From Cololabis saira (taxonomy: Eukaryota; Chordata; Actinopteri; Beloniformes; Belonidae), in contig NC_084600.1 of NCBI RefSeq assembly GCF_033807715.1, positions 46,436,324-46,500,323 of the forward strand: a stretch of 64,000 nucleotides of DNA, read 5' to 3'. The translations under genes and the position numbers were made by a program. Of this stretch, positions 55,491 through 64,000 are shown piece by piece (position 1 is the first letter of the stretch; each line of letters begins with the position of its first letter). A model generated the notes under the pieces. That model was given only the letters and a program-made list of their open reading frames with translations. It ran no database searches and was not told where the DNA came from.

Positions 55491-55724
55491 CTGACATCAC
55501 TGTGACATCACCGTGATGTCACGGTGACCTGATAGTATTTACAAGACCTGATAGTGCCTTATGTTCCTGGCAGAGCTCTCTGTTCTCAGAGTGCAGGTTT
55601 ACTAGTAGTTCCTAGAGTATCTAAATTTGGAGATTTGGAGGGCGGGCGTTCTGCTATCAGGCACCATGTCACGGTCACGGTGACGTCACAGTGACGTCAC
55701 AGTGACATCACTGTGACATCACCA
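55491..55724. repeat. 11-bp CRE-like repeats flanking an L2 fragment
   Basis: The blocks at 55491-55528 and 55669-55724 consist of 11-bp units of the form NGTGACNTCAC. Two units (55681-55688 and 55692-55699) contain the palindrome TGACGTCA, the cAMP-response-element consensus; the others have TGACATCA or TGATGTCA. Between them, 55535-55668 is an L2 LINE piece (CCTTATGTTCCTGGCAGAGC) also present at 58105-58235. Confidence 0.8.
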
Positions 55725-56054
55725 GCAGCCTGTTCAGTAAGTGGTGATTTAAATATAGACGTAGGTGCGTTTAGAAAAGATCCCCATCAGCTGGAGCTGA
55801 AACCGGCTGATCCCCCCGGCCCCCCCGGCCTTATTACCCCCCCAGAACCCCCCCCACCTTTACCTAAACCCCCCCACCCTTACTGCCCCCCCTCGGCCCC
55901 CCCGGGGGCCCACAGATCCGTAACGCCTGTAAACATCCAAACACAAACAACAACGACGGAGAAAAATCACCTCAAACACGACACGTCACTTTCTCACCAC
56001 AGAACCCGACGAAGCAGAACCAAGAAAAACTAGTGTGTTTATGTGTGTAGATAT

Positions 56055-56068
56055 GTCTGTGTGTGTGT

Positions 56069-56146
<78 letters not shown>

Positions 56147-56702
56147 TAAGGCTGGGACTTTATCGCAATAATTACGATTAATTAATTACAGAAAAATAAC
56201 GCAACAAAAAAAAATAACGGATTTAATCGCAATTTACTGTTTCACTCCAAACAGTGCGGAACGTTTCTCGTTGCACGAGTTCCCGGTATAAGTTCCCCGT
56301 AATGCTGATGCACAGAACTCAATAGGATTTTTTTAATTTTACTAAACAAAAACAAATGTGTTTAAGACATAGACAGTTTACAAAAATTCTTGAAAAGCTT
56401 GAATATAGCTAACTTGAATTTAAGTTTGTGCCTTGTGGATAATGCTAATCATGTTCCTATTATTCACATTGCACTTGTTAACACTCAGTTACCAAAATAA
56501 ACACAATTCTGTTGTGTAAGCTCATTTATGTGTCAATTCAAGGATTCAGTCATAAACTAAAATCCATTTAAATTGAAAAATGTTGCTTCTCGTGTCAAAT
56601 ATTGATATGCGATTAATTGCGATTAATTAATTACAAACCTGTAATTAATTAGATACATTTTTTTAATCGAGTCCCACCTATAATATATACGTGTGTGTAT
56701 GT

Positions 56703-56759
<57 letters not shown>

Positions 56760-56770
56760 TGTGTAAATGT
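56055..56770. repeat. (TG)(TA)n microsatellite split by an inserted element
   Basis: GTGTGTGTGTTTATATATA (56055-56145) and GTGTGTATGTGTTTATATAT (56690-56755) are the same compound microsatellite on both sides of a DNA element. CACACACG and TGTGTGTG runs close it at 56750-56783. Confidence 0.8.
56148..56690. mobile_element. TIR element with AGG(C)TGGGACT ends
   Basis: The left end AAGGCTGGGACTTTATCGC faces the inverse of the right end, TAGGTGGGACTCGATTAAA. Both ends continue into GATTAATTAATTACA blocks (56185 and 56620-56650). The interior is AT-rich and non-coding. It sits in a TA-rich microsatellite. Confidence 0.68.
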
Positions 56771-56869
56771 GTGTGTGTGTGTGTCGGGTCAAATCCAGAT
56801 ACATTCACTGAGAAAAAGGAAGCAGATGATACGAAGCATTTAAGACTTTAAGACTTTTACCCCCTGGTA

Positions 56870-57150
56870 CCGGTACGGCCCCCCCCCCCCTGGTACCATG
56901 GCCCCCCCGGTACCGGTACCGCCCCCCTGTCCCCCACCCGGTCCTGATATTGCACACGTACATAAACATCTGGATATATTTCACGTGTTTTTGCCATAAA
57001 TACAAATAAACAGGTGGTTGAATCAGGGAGGAGGCTGGACCCGTCAGAACCCCCATCAGAAACCCCCAGTACTAGTCCCACGGCCCCCCCGGGACCACGG
57101 CCCCCCCGGGGTACCAGGACCACGGCCCCCCTGGTACCATAACCCCCCCT
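56870..57150. repeat. C-rich low-complexity blocks with GGTACC
   Basis: Two blocks (56870-56935 and 57070-57150) of CCCCCCC runs joined by GGTACC, CCGGTACCGG and GGGACCACGG. Frames across them are composition artefacts. They may lie in the 3' UTR of the gene on the minus strand. Confidence 0.7.
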
Positions 57151-57289
57151 CCGGTTCTCAAGGGCTCGACTTCTTAAATACTGTCTCTTTTGTACATTAA
57201 CACACAATTTACACGTTTATCTGTTTATCTGTACAGGTCTGGCCCCGCCCCCTCCCTGAGGCCCCGCCCCCCGCCCTGAGGGGGCGGGG

Positions 57290-57943
57290 TCATCGTTCCG
57301 TGGACTCCTCCAGGGCCGTGAAGGGGTTGTGTGGGGGTTTGGTCCGGGGAGCGGGGGGGAAGTCCAGCTCGTCGTCGTCAAACGTGACCCACCGCCGTGC
57401 GGGGGCGGGGCCAGAGAGGGAGGGGGCGGGGCCAGGGAGGGAGGAGGGCGGGGCCAGGGGCAGGCAGGGGGCGGGGCCAAACAGGGACATGGTCCTGGCG
57501 AGCTGGGGGGCGGGGCCAGGCAGGGGGATGAGGGGCGTGGCCAGGCTGAAGTCCGGCGTTAGCGGGCGGCGGCTAGGCTGAGCTAGCGGCGCGGTGAAGG
57601 GGTTGGTGCTGCTGGGCCGGGGGGGCGGGGCCTCGGCCCGGGGGGCGGGGCCGGGGGAGGAGCCACGCAGCAGCTCCTGGGAGCGGCTCCGGGACGGAGT
57701 GGGAGGGGGCGGGATCAGGGCGGAGGGGGCGGAGCTAAAGGCGGGCAGCGTGGTGGCGGAGGGGAGGGAGGGGGCGGAGCTACAGGGGAGGGAGGGCGGT
57801 TGACGCAGGGAACAGCCCCGGCTCAGGGACCGGGTGGCCAGGGGGGGGCAGGACGAGAGGAAGTGGGCGGGACCGGAGGGCAGGAAGTGGGCGGGGTCAG
57901 GTCTCCGCTGGGCTTCTGGCTGGAACCCGTTCAGGCCGTTGCT
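57290..57943 (-). CDS. synj1: Terminal coding exon of a synaptojanin-like protein
   Basis: On the minus strand, TTTTTCCTCCGCAG (ending 57944) is a strong acceptor. The exon is then open for 217 codons to TGA at 57290-57292. The peptide is Pro/Ser/Ala-rich, with SRSRSQELLRGSS, an NPF motif in STNPFTA (exon residues 114-116), RRWVTFDDDELDFPP, and a second NPF in NPFTALEESTER at the very end. NPF motifs bind EH-domain endocytic proteins. The order SRSQ, NPF, WVTF plus acidic, then a C-terminal TER recalls the synaptojanin-1 tail, a presynaptic phosphoinositide phosphatase; this match is from memory, not alignment. Earlier exons are not identified here. The GC-rich codons differ sharply from the flanks. 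Another NPF-tailed adaptor remains possible. Confidence 0.6.
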   Translation of the reverse strand, partial: SNGLNGFQPEAQRRPDPAHFLPSGPAHFLSSCPPLATRSLSRGCSLRQPPSLPCSSAPSLPSATTLPAFSSAPSALIPPPPTPSRSRSQELLRGSSPGPAPRAEAPPPRPSSTNPFTAPLAQPSRRPLTPDFSLATPLIPLPGPAPQLARTMSLFGPAPCLPLAPPSSLPGPAPSLSGPAPARRWVTFDDDELDFPPAPRTKPPHNPFTALEESTER

Positions 57944-58039
57944 CTGCGGAGGAAAAACACCGTCAGACGACTCAAATAATCACAATAATCGGCTCAAACC
58001 TGGTGACACCAGGGCGAATACGGGTCTGACCGAGGTACA

Positions 58040-58500
58040 AAACTCAGAATCCAATTTTATTACTTCCATATAAAGCCCAAAACGGCTTAGCTCCGCATTA
58101 TTTAAAAGACCTGATAGAGCCTTATGTTCCTGGCAGAGCTCTCCGTTCTCAGAGTGCAGGTTTACTTGTAGTTCCTAGAGTATCTAAATGTAGATTTGGA
58201 GGGCGGGCGTTCTGCTATCAGGCACCATTACTATGGAACCAACTTCCAATCTGGGTTAAGGAGGCTGACACCACCTCCACCTTTAAAACTAAACTTAAAA
58301 CCTTTCTGTTTAGTAAAGCCTATAGTTAGTGTTTAGTAAACCTCTAGCTGGTGTTGGTAAATCTCTAGGTAGTGGAAACTCTAGTGTGTTAGAGTCAGTA
58401 GTCATAGTTGCAGCTATAGAACAAGACTATAATAGTTAGTCTCAAATATAGCTTGGTGGTAGATATGCTGCTATAGGCCTATGCTGCAGGGGGGACCGAC
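58040..58500 (+). pseudogene. L2-type LINE ORF2 C-terminus and 3' UTR, copy 1
   Basis: The frame ITSIYKAQNGLAPHYLKDLI continues as EPYVPGRALRSQSAGLLVVP, FGGRAFCYQAPLLWNQLP and ends TKLKTFLFSKAYS-stop near 58330. This is the C-terminal end of an L2-like ORF2. The 3' UTR (TTAGTGTTTAGTAAACCTCT to CTATAGGCCTATGCTGCAGG) runs to about 58500, where a minisatellite interrupts it. Confidence 0.8.
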
Positions 58501-58507
58501 ATGATCC

Positions 58508-58978
58508 AAAACGTACGACGAAATGTACGAAAAAAAGTACGAAAAAACGTACGAAAAAACGCACGAAAAATCGCACGAAAAATCGTACGAAAAATCGTTC
58601 GAAAAAACGTATGAAAAAACGCACGAAAAAACGCACGAAAAAACGTACAAAAAAACGTACAAAAAAACGTACGAAAAAACGCACGAAATAAACATACGAA
58701 AAAACGTACGAAAAAAACGTACGAAAAAAACGTACGAAAAATCATAGGAAAAAAACGTAAGACAAAACGTAGGAAAAATCGTACGAAAAAAAACATACGA
58801 CAAAACGTACAAAAAAACGTACGAAAAAAACCTACGAAAAATCGTACGAAAAAATGTACGAAAAATCGTACGAAAAAAACGTACGAAAAATTGTACGAAA
58901 AAAACGTACGAAAAAACGTACGAAAAAAACGTACGAAAAAAACAAACGAAAAAAACGCACAAAAAAACGAAGAAAATG
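58508..58978. repeat. 12-bp CGTACGAAAAAA minisatellite
   Basis: About 35 copies of a 10-14-bp unit, mostly CGTACGAAAAAA, with CGCACG, CGTACA and ATCGTACG variants. The palindrome CGTACG recurs throughout. The minus strand reads as false Phe/Val/Arg frames of 80-171 codons. The array merges at 58975 into the GTCGAGAAAAAAGTC motif of foldback family 2. Confidence 0.95.
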
Positions 58979-59044
58979 TCGAGAAAAAAGTCAAAATTTA
59001 GTAGGGGGGGGGTAATGAAATAATGTCTTTACCACCTTACACTT

Positions 59045-59610
59045 ATAGAACAAGACTATAATAGTTAGTGTTTAGTAAAGCCTACAGTTAGTGTTTAGTA
59101 AACCTCTAGCTGGTGTTGGTAAATCTCTAGGTAGTGTAAACTCTAGTGTGTTAGAGTCAGTAGTCATAGTTGCAGCTATAGAACAAGACTATAATAGTTA
59201 GTCTCAAATATAGCTTGGTGGTAGATATGCTGCTATAGGCCTATGCTGCAGGGGGGACATGATCCGCTGGGCAGTGCCTCTCACCCTTCTTCTCCTCTCC
59301 TCTTCCCTTCCTCTCTTCTCCATTTCCATTTTTATTTATTATAAATATCTCATAGCTATCGTTTTTGTCCATCGTTCCTGTAGTTTCTTGTTCCCCTTTT
59401 TTCTCTTTTGTGCAAGTTTGCAGGCCGGAGCCTCGGGAGCTGCGTTCTGGCCTGCGCTCTGGTCATCCCGCTGCTGCTTCCACCTGCCTGCGGTCCCGAT
59501 CTGACAGGTTCCAGGCCAAACGTGATGTAAAACCCGCCTTAATCAAACATTCTCTATGTTAAAACTGTAAATTATTAAATGCCTAATAAATTTCAAGCTT
59601 CAAAACACCA
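59045..59610 (+). mobile_element. L2 3' UTR, copy 2, with downstream end
   Basis: 59047-59262 repeats the UTR of copy 1 (GTTTAGTAAACCTCTAGCTG to CTATGCTGCAGGGGGGAC) almost base for base, then continues ATGATCCGCTGGGCAGTGCC into the distal UTR, ending near CTAATAAATTTCAAGCTTC (59583). Together with copy 1 it forms direct repeats around the minisatellite. The short frame at 59259-59504 is UTR, not a gene. Confidence 0.75.
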
Positions 59611-60450
59611 GGTCTCCATGCTGTGTTTTGTTTTTGCTGTTTTTTTTTTCTCCCTGTTTTATTAATGTTGTTGTAGTTCTTATGTTTTGTTGTGTTTTTT
59701 TTTTTATTTCTTTTTTTTGTTTTATTTAATATAAGAAAAAGGAGGAATGACCATTCTATTTGCCATTTATGACAATACCATGATCATTTTGTATCCATGA
59801 GATTCTTAATAAAAAATGTATCACAAAAAAAGCTTCAAAACAACATTAAATAGCCCCAAAAAGTTCAGATTAAAGCAAATGAAATATCAGTGAGTTTATT
59901 GTGTATGTTTCTACTTTCCTCTGCCATAATGGAAACTTTTAGTTAATAATTTCTCCTAAATATTTAGTAAAAACCAGGAAAAGCAGCGCAAATATATATT
60001 TTTCAGCCCAATTGGGCTGAAACTTGCCCAATCTGGCAACACAGATTCATAACCTCTGCAGGAGATTCTCCTCAAAACGATGAAATAAACTTTTTAATGA
60101 CTCGATACATTCTCTCTAAAATTAAGACCCTTGGATTGAATTTAAGACAAATTAAGAGATTTAAAGGCTTTATTTTAGCAAAACTGGAATGTAAGACTTT
60201 TTAAGACTTTTTTAAGACCCGCTGCGCCCTGGATTCCCTGGATTCCCTGGAAACATCTCTACGTTCATCCAGACATTAATATTCAGCTTTTTCTTTCTCA
60301 TAAATGACCTGTGTGACCTTCATGGTGACCTTTGACCCCTTAGACCACCGATGTGCACGTTAACAACCAACACAGGAATAAATAATAATAATAAAACATG
60401 GATAAATGGAGATGAGCCCGACGGCTGCGTCACACTAGTGCATGTTCGTC
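59611..60450. other. AT-rich stretch with no gene seen
   Basis: T-rich runs (59640-59730) and unique AT-rich sequence. There is a small tandem GGATTCCCT at 60230-60248. No ORF or repeat family is recognised. Confidence 0.6.
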
Positions 60451-60458
60451 TGGAGCTC

Positions 60459-61265
60459 CGGAATATAAGACCACCCTGATTATAAGACGAGCCTCTTTTT
60501 CAAAAGTTTTCTAGTTTGAAAAAAAACTTTTTGAACACCAAATTCAATTTTTATACAGAAAATAATTACAACACATCTGAAACAAATGATTATAACAATA
60601 TATTGGAGAAAAATCATGTTATTTTGCCTCATTTAACCATTATGTTGAAGTTTGCATCATAACTTCTCCTCAGCTGCCGGTTCACCTGCCGATCTTCCAC
60701 ACACTTTTCTCCAGATTAGAGAAACTACGTTTCTACATTTTATGTTATCTCTTCTCTTATTTTCTTCTCTTTTCTTTCTTACTGTTATTTTTTATTTTTT
60801 TCTTCGTGACAAGGGTTCATACGACGGAGTATTAGGGCCAGGCAGGAGAAAAAATATTTGAAAGGGGAAGATTTTATTTTATTGTGCAGTTTGGTAAAAA
60901 GTAGGAATATCGAGATTAATGTTGAAATACAATTTCAAGAATAAAGTCAAAATTTTGGCTTTTTTCTCAACATTTCAACATTATTCACAAAATTGTATTT
61001 CAACAATTTTCTCGACATTTCGACTTTTTTCTCGAAGTTCATAATGAAAAAAAAAATTTCCTCCTCCAAAATATTATTTTTATTTTTCTCCTGCCTGGCC
61101 CTAAATCTCCGTACGCTTTGTCCTGGGGAGTTAAGTTCAGCATTTAAAGATATCTGGCGCCATCTAGCGGTGTGAATGGGTATAACGTCTAGACCTGAAT
61201 AGAAGACGACATCCACTTTTTCAGACTTATTTCAATAAAAAAAAACACTGTCTTATATTCGGACA
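60459..61265. mobile_element. Foldback element, family 3, copy 2, carrying a nested element
   Basis: The left side GGAATATAAGACCACCCTGA and right side CACTGTCTTATATTCGG match family 3 arms, but the terminal CCGTATTGG is degraded on both sides. A family 2 element is nested at about 60815-61120, making this copy longer than the other two (457 and 500 bp). Confidence 0.72.
60815..61120. mobile_element. Foldback element, family 2, nested in family 3
   Basis: TTAGGGCCAGGCAGGAGAAA near 60830 and its inverse TTTCTCCTGCCTGGCCCTAA near 61087-61106 are perfect ends, with ACGGAG / CTCCGT just outside. The interior is a palindrome with GAAATACAATTT and CTCGACATTTCGACTTTTTT. Confidence 0.8.
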
Positions 61266-61537
61266 GATACTTTACCCTGCAGGGGTATCAGGGATGCACT
61301 ACGACTCCCCACAGCAACTCTCCCAGGAGACTTGACTACTGCACCCTGGTGTAATCACCCCCCAGGGAGGAATAGGGCTCGGTCGCCAAGTTGCATTCTG
61401 GGACGCGGTGGCCATGTTGGCAGCCTCGTGAGTGTAAACAAACAGCAGTGTGAACAGACGGAACGCAATGTTTAAATGCCGGAAAGGAACTGGAATTTAC
61501 CGGGAACCTTAAACAAGGAAGCCAGGGAGCGGTATAT

Positions 61538-61655
61538 GGAGAAAATAATGATTATTAACGGTTTGGATCCATATGAAATCCTTACTAAAGAGTAGCTCCA
61601 CTCTTTAGTAAGGATTTCATATGGATCCAAACCGTTAATAATCATTATTTTCTCC
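61538..61655. repeat. Perfect 118-bp palindrome (56-bp arms, 6-nt loop)
   Basis: Arm 1 (61538-61593) runs from GGAGAAAATAATGATTATTA to CTTACTAAAGAGT. Arm 2 (61600-61655) is its exact reverse complement, and AGCTCC is the loop. A third partial, imperfect copy of the arm (CACTCTTTAATAAGGATTT) follows at about 61668. Confidence 0.95.
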
Positions 61656-62088
61656 TCGTCGGAACTCCACTCTTTAATAAGGATTTACTGCTGCAGTTCT
61701 GCACAACCCACGTCTTACTACCTTGTTTAGGAGTGTTTGGCAGCTGCTTTGGTAAATGTTTGACTCGCCATGTGTTTCAATAAATTAGTATAATAGTACA
61801 ACATACAGTACATGTTTTTTATTACTCTTACTTTTTTCTTTTCTTTTTTTTTTGACTGCTATATTATGCTGAAGAGGCTCTGAGGCGTGAGCAATATTTT
61901 TGTTTTCCTCGTGGGATTATTTTTTTCCTCTGCAGCTACAAATAGAGTTAATATTTTTTGGTTCTGCCTCCGAGCAGGAAAGCGTTGAAAAGTTAAACCA
62001 TTAGCGATCTTTTCCCCACGTCTGTTATGTGGAGCTGCTGCAGCTACAACACAGCAACGGGTTACCATGGTTACAGAATAAGTATATA

Positions 62089-62588
62089 CCGTATTGTCCC
62101 GAATATAAGACAGTGTTTTTTACATTGAAATAAGTCTGAAAAAGTGGGCGTCGTCTTACATTCGGGGTCTAGACGTTATACCCATTTACACCGCCAGATG
62201 GCGCCAGATATCTTTAAAGTGAATGCTGAACTAAACTCCCCAGGACAAAGGAACCCCTGTCACGAAGAAGAAAAATAAATAATAGTATAAGAAAGAAAAG
62301 AGAAGAAAATAAGAGAAGAGATAACAGAAAAGGAGAAACGTAGCGACAATCTGGAGAAAAGTGGGTGGAAGAAGTTATGATGCAAACTTCAAGATCATGA
62401 TTTGAGTGAGGCAAAATAACATGCTTTTTCTCTCAAATATATTGTTATAATCATTTGTTTCAGATGTGCTGTCATTATTTTCTGTATAAAAACTTAATTT
62501 GGTGTATAAAAAGTCTTTCTTCAAATTTGAGTCTTGAAAAAGAGGATCGTCTTACAATCAGGGTCGTCTTATATTCGGGCCATTACGG
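62089..62588. mobile_element. Foldback element, family 3, copy 3
   Basis: The ends CCGTATTGTCCCGAATATAA and the inverse of TTATATTCGGGCCATTACGG are flanked by TA (62087-62088 and 62589-62590). The middle resembles copy 1 (GGGGTCTAGACGTTATACCC), including the AAGAAGAAAAA stretch. Confidence 0.83.
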
Positions 62589-62670
62589 TATGTAATAGTA
62601 ATAATAAGCTAATCTAGCTTCCAACATGGCGGCTCCGCCAGGTGATGACGTCAAGACGACCAAGCCCTAT

Positions 62671-63200
62671 CTGACCAACACAGAGCTGTTACACTAGACA
62701 CGCAGATTAGTGTCGTTTAGAAATTAGATTTAGGGAGGAATATGGACCAGTGTGAAAACAGCCCGAACCTTTGTGACAGAGTGAAACCATTTGAAGGACA
62801 AGTGACAGGAAATGACCCCCAACCCTCCCAACCCTCCCACCCCCCCAATTTAACATCTAATGAACAGAAATCCAAAACAAACATCACAATTTATGAGTCT
62901 AACACAAATACAGAATCCCTGAGGTGAACTACAACATCATATTAAGATAATGTGATGTATAACAGAGGAGTGGGGGGGCTGGTTACTGACTGAACTTCCT
63001 GGGAGGTTCCAGTCAGACCAGGGGGGGGTTTCTAATGGGGGTGAGGAGGAGGTTTGATCAAGTACCTTTCACCCTGACGGCTTCTCCAGCTTGTGAGGAA
63101 GAGACACAGGAGTCAGAGACAGAAGCAGAACCAAAGCTCAGCTCAGAAACAGAAACCCCCCATTACTGTAACACCGACCCCCCAGTACTGTCGTCTTAAT
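62671..63200. other. Mostly unique stretch, one doubtful microexon
   Basis: No repeat family was recognised. On the minus strand, a pyrimidine tract ending CTTCCTCACAAG is followed by 24 nt (CTGGAGAAGCCGTCAGGGTG plus AAAG) and a GTACTT donor-like site (about 63064-63093). It could be a microexon of the synaptojanin-like gene. This is weak. Confidence 0.3.
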
Positions 63201-63202
63201 AC

Positions 63203-63996
63203 AGTGGCGGCTGGTAATTGAAAATTGAAAAATCGCATCTCAAAACTCTTCAGAACAAAACAGCTTTTACACTGCAAAAACTCAAGATCTTACCAGGAAT
63301 ATTTGTCTTATTTCTAGTAAAAATTTCTAATTTTTAGTCAAAAGTCAAGAGTCATTACCAGAAAAATAACTTATTTGACAATTTTCACCTGTTTCAAGTA
63401 AATTTTCACTTGAAATAAGTAGAAAAATCTGCCAGTGGAACAAGATTTATCTTCTTATTACAAGCAAAAAAATCTTGTTCCACTGGCAGATTTTTCTACT
63501 TATTTTAAGTGAAAATCTACTTGAAACAGGTGAAAATTGTTGTTTTTTCCAACGTCATTTTGACTTTTTTCTCGACATTTTGACTTTTTGTCGAAATCTT
63601 TCTACTTATTTCAAGTAAAAATTTACTTGAAACAGGTGAAAATTGTAAAATAACAAGTTATTTTTCCGGTAATGAGTCTTGTTTTAAGTTTAATGAGATT
63701 TTTTTGACTAAAAATTAGACATTTTAACTAGAAATAAGTAGAAAAATCTGCCAGTGGAACAAGATTTATCTTCTCATTACAAGCAAAAAAATCTTGTTCC
63801 ACTGGCAGATTTTTCTACTTATTTTAATTGAAAATTTACTTGAAACAGGAGAAAAGCACAATATATAACATAATATAATATGTCTGTATTGGTTCAATGC
63901 TGAACGCAACTTTTAATTCCCAATTAGGTAAAAATTTCGTATTTAAAGGGACGGGTGGCGAGCCCGGCTAGCGCCCCCTACTGACCAGCCGCCACT
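63203..63996. mobile_element. TIR element with AGTGGCGGCTGGT ends, containing a rearranged family 1 element
   Basis: The left end AGTGGCGGCTGGTAATTG and the right end GACCAGCCGCCACT are inverse copies, with a GCGCCCCCTA block inside the right end. From 63270 to about 63855 most of the interior is a rearranged family 1 foldback element (CACTGCAAAAACTCAAGATC) holding two successive hairpins and a short CTCGACATTTTGAC insert (63560-63590). The right boundary falls 4-5 bp before the window edge, so no target duplication can be tested. Confidence 0.75.
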
Positions 63997-64000
63997 AATG

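Larger units (their letters stand above)
61372..62670. mobile_element. TIR element with ATAGGGCTCGGTCG ends, carrying two nested features
   Basis: The left end ATAGGGCTCGGTCGCCAAGT with GGCCATGTTGGCAGC faces the inverse of the right end, ATAGGGCTTGGTCGTCTTGA with GCCGCCATGTTGGAAGC. Inside are a perfect palindrome (61538-61655) and a family 3 element (62089-62588). A short frame before the palindrome (NKEARERYMEKIMIINGLDP) looks like a transposon-protein fragment, so the element is probably a deletion derivative of an autonomous one. Confidence 0.65.

Noticed and set aside
55713..56033. 106-codon proline-rich plus-strand frame
   Set aside because: It starts in the CRE-like repeat, crosses C-rich low-complexity sequence and shows no recognisable domain.
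56857..57207. Gly/Arg-rich minus-strand frame downstream of the synaptojanin-like stop codon
   Set aside because: It follows C-rich blocks with GGTACC, starts after the terminal exon's stop and has no family signature.
58442..58994. Phe/Val/Arg-rich minus-strand frames of up to 171 codons
   Set aside because: They translate the CGTACGAAAAAA minisatellite.

Overview
The window is vertebrate nuclear DNA, almost certainly from a ray-finned (teleost) fish. It has spliced genes with GT-AG introns, one of them a vertebrate Otx/Crx-class homeobox gene. It also has hAT-like and foldback DNA transposons, L2/CR1-type and RLE-type LINE fragments, a gypsy-like solo LTR, TA/TG microsatellites and very long minisatellites. 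There are no bacterial-style operons, no CRISPR array and no recognisable tRNA or rRNA gene. Most long open frames are artefacts of tandem repeats.

Layout. 1-1.76 kb: a 10-bp minisatellite split by a solo LTR (5-bp target duplication) and a second mobile-element remnant. 1.9-2.24 kb: a tandem duplication of about 178 bp just upstream of the homeobox gene. 2.52-8.78 kb (+): a complete three-exon crx/otx5-type gene encoding a predicted 330-residue protein. Intron 1 carries an inverted-repeat element. Intron 2 is almost entirely a hAT-like element holding a decayed minus-strand LINE with RT and restriction-like endonuclease (RLE) domains. 8.9-11.9 kb: small repeats and two copies of a foldback element.

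11.9-43.3 kb: three tandem arrays in a row. Array A is 22.3 kb, with a 31-bp unit and a 37-bp length variant. Array B is 6.2 kb, with an unrelated unit that is also 31 bp. Array C is 0.8 kb with a 38-bp unit, and a seed of its unit abuts the end of array B. A short unique island between A and B (34.75-34.89 kb) holds five same-strand TAATCC motifs, the core recognised by Otx/Crx homeodomains. 45.2-45.8 kb is a C-rich array whose minus strand should form G-quadruplexes.

45.8-56.8 kb: nested transposons, including two hAT-like insertions into LINE sequence with near-perfect 8-bp target duplications. 57.29-57.94 kb (-): a terminal coding exon with two NPF motifs and a WVTFDDD stretch that resembles the synaptojanin-1 C-terminus. 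58-64 kb: an L2-type LINE tail duplicated around a CGTACG minisatellite, several foldback elements nested in one another, and a perfect 118-bp palindrome.

Only two host genes are supported: crx (photoreceptor transcription factor) and a synaptojanin-like gene (presynaptic phosphoinositide phosphatase) whose other exons lie mostly or wholly outside the window. Both matter in photoreceptors, but no shared regulation can be shown here. The rest of the window is repeat biology.
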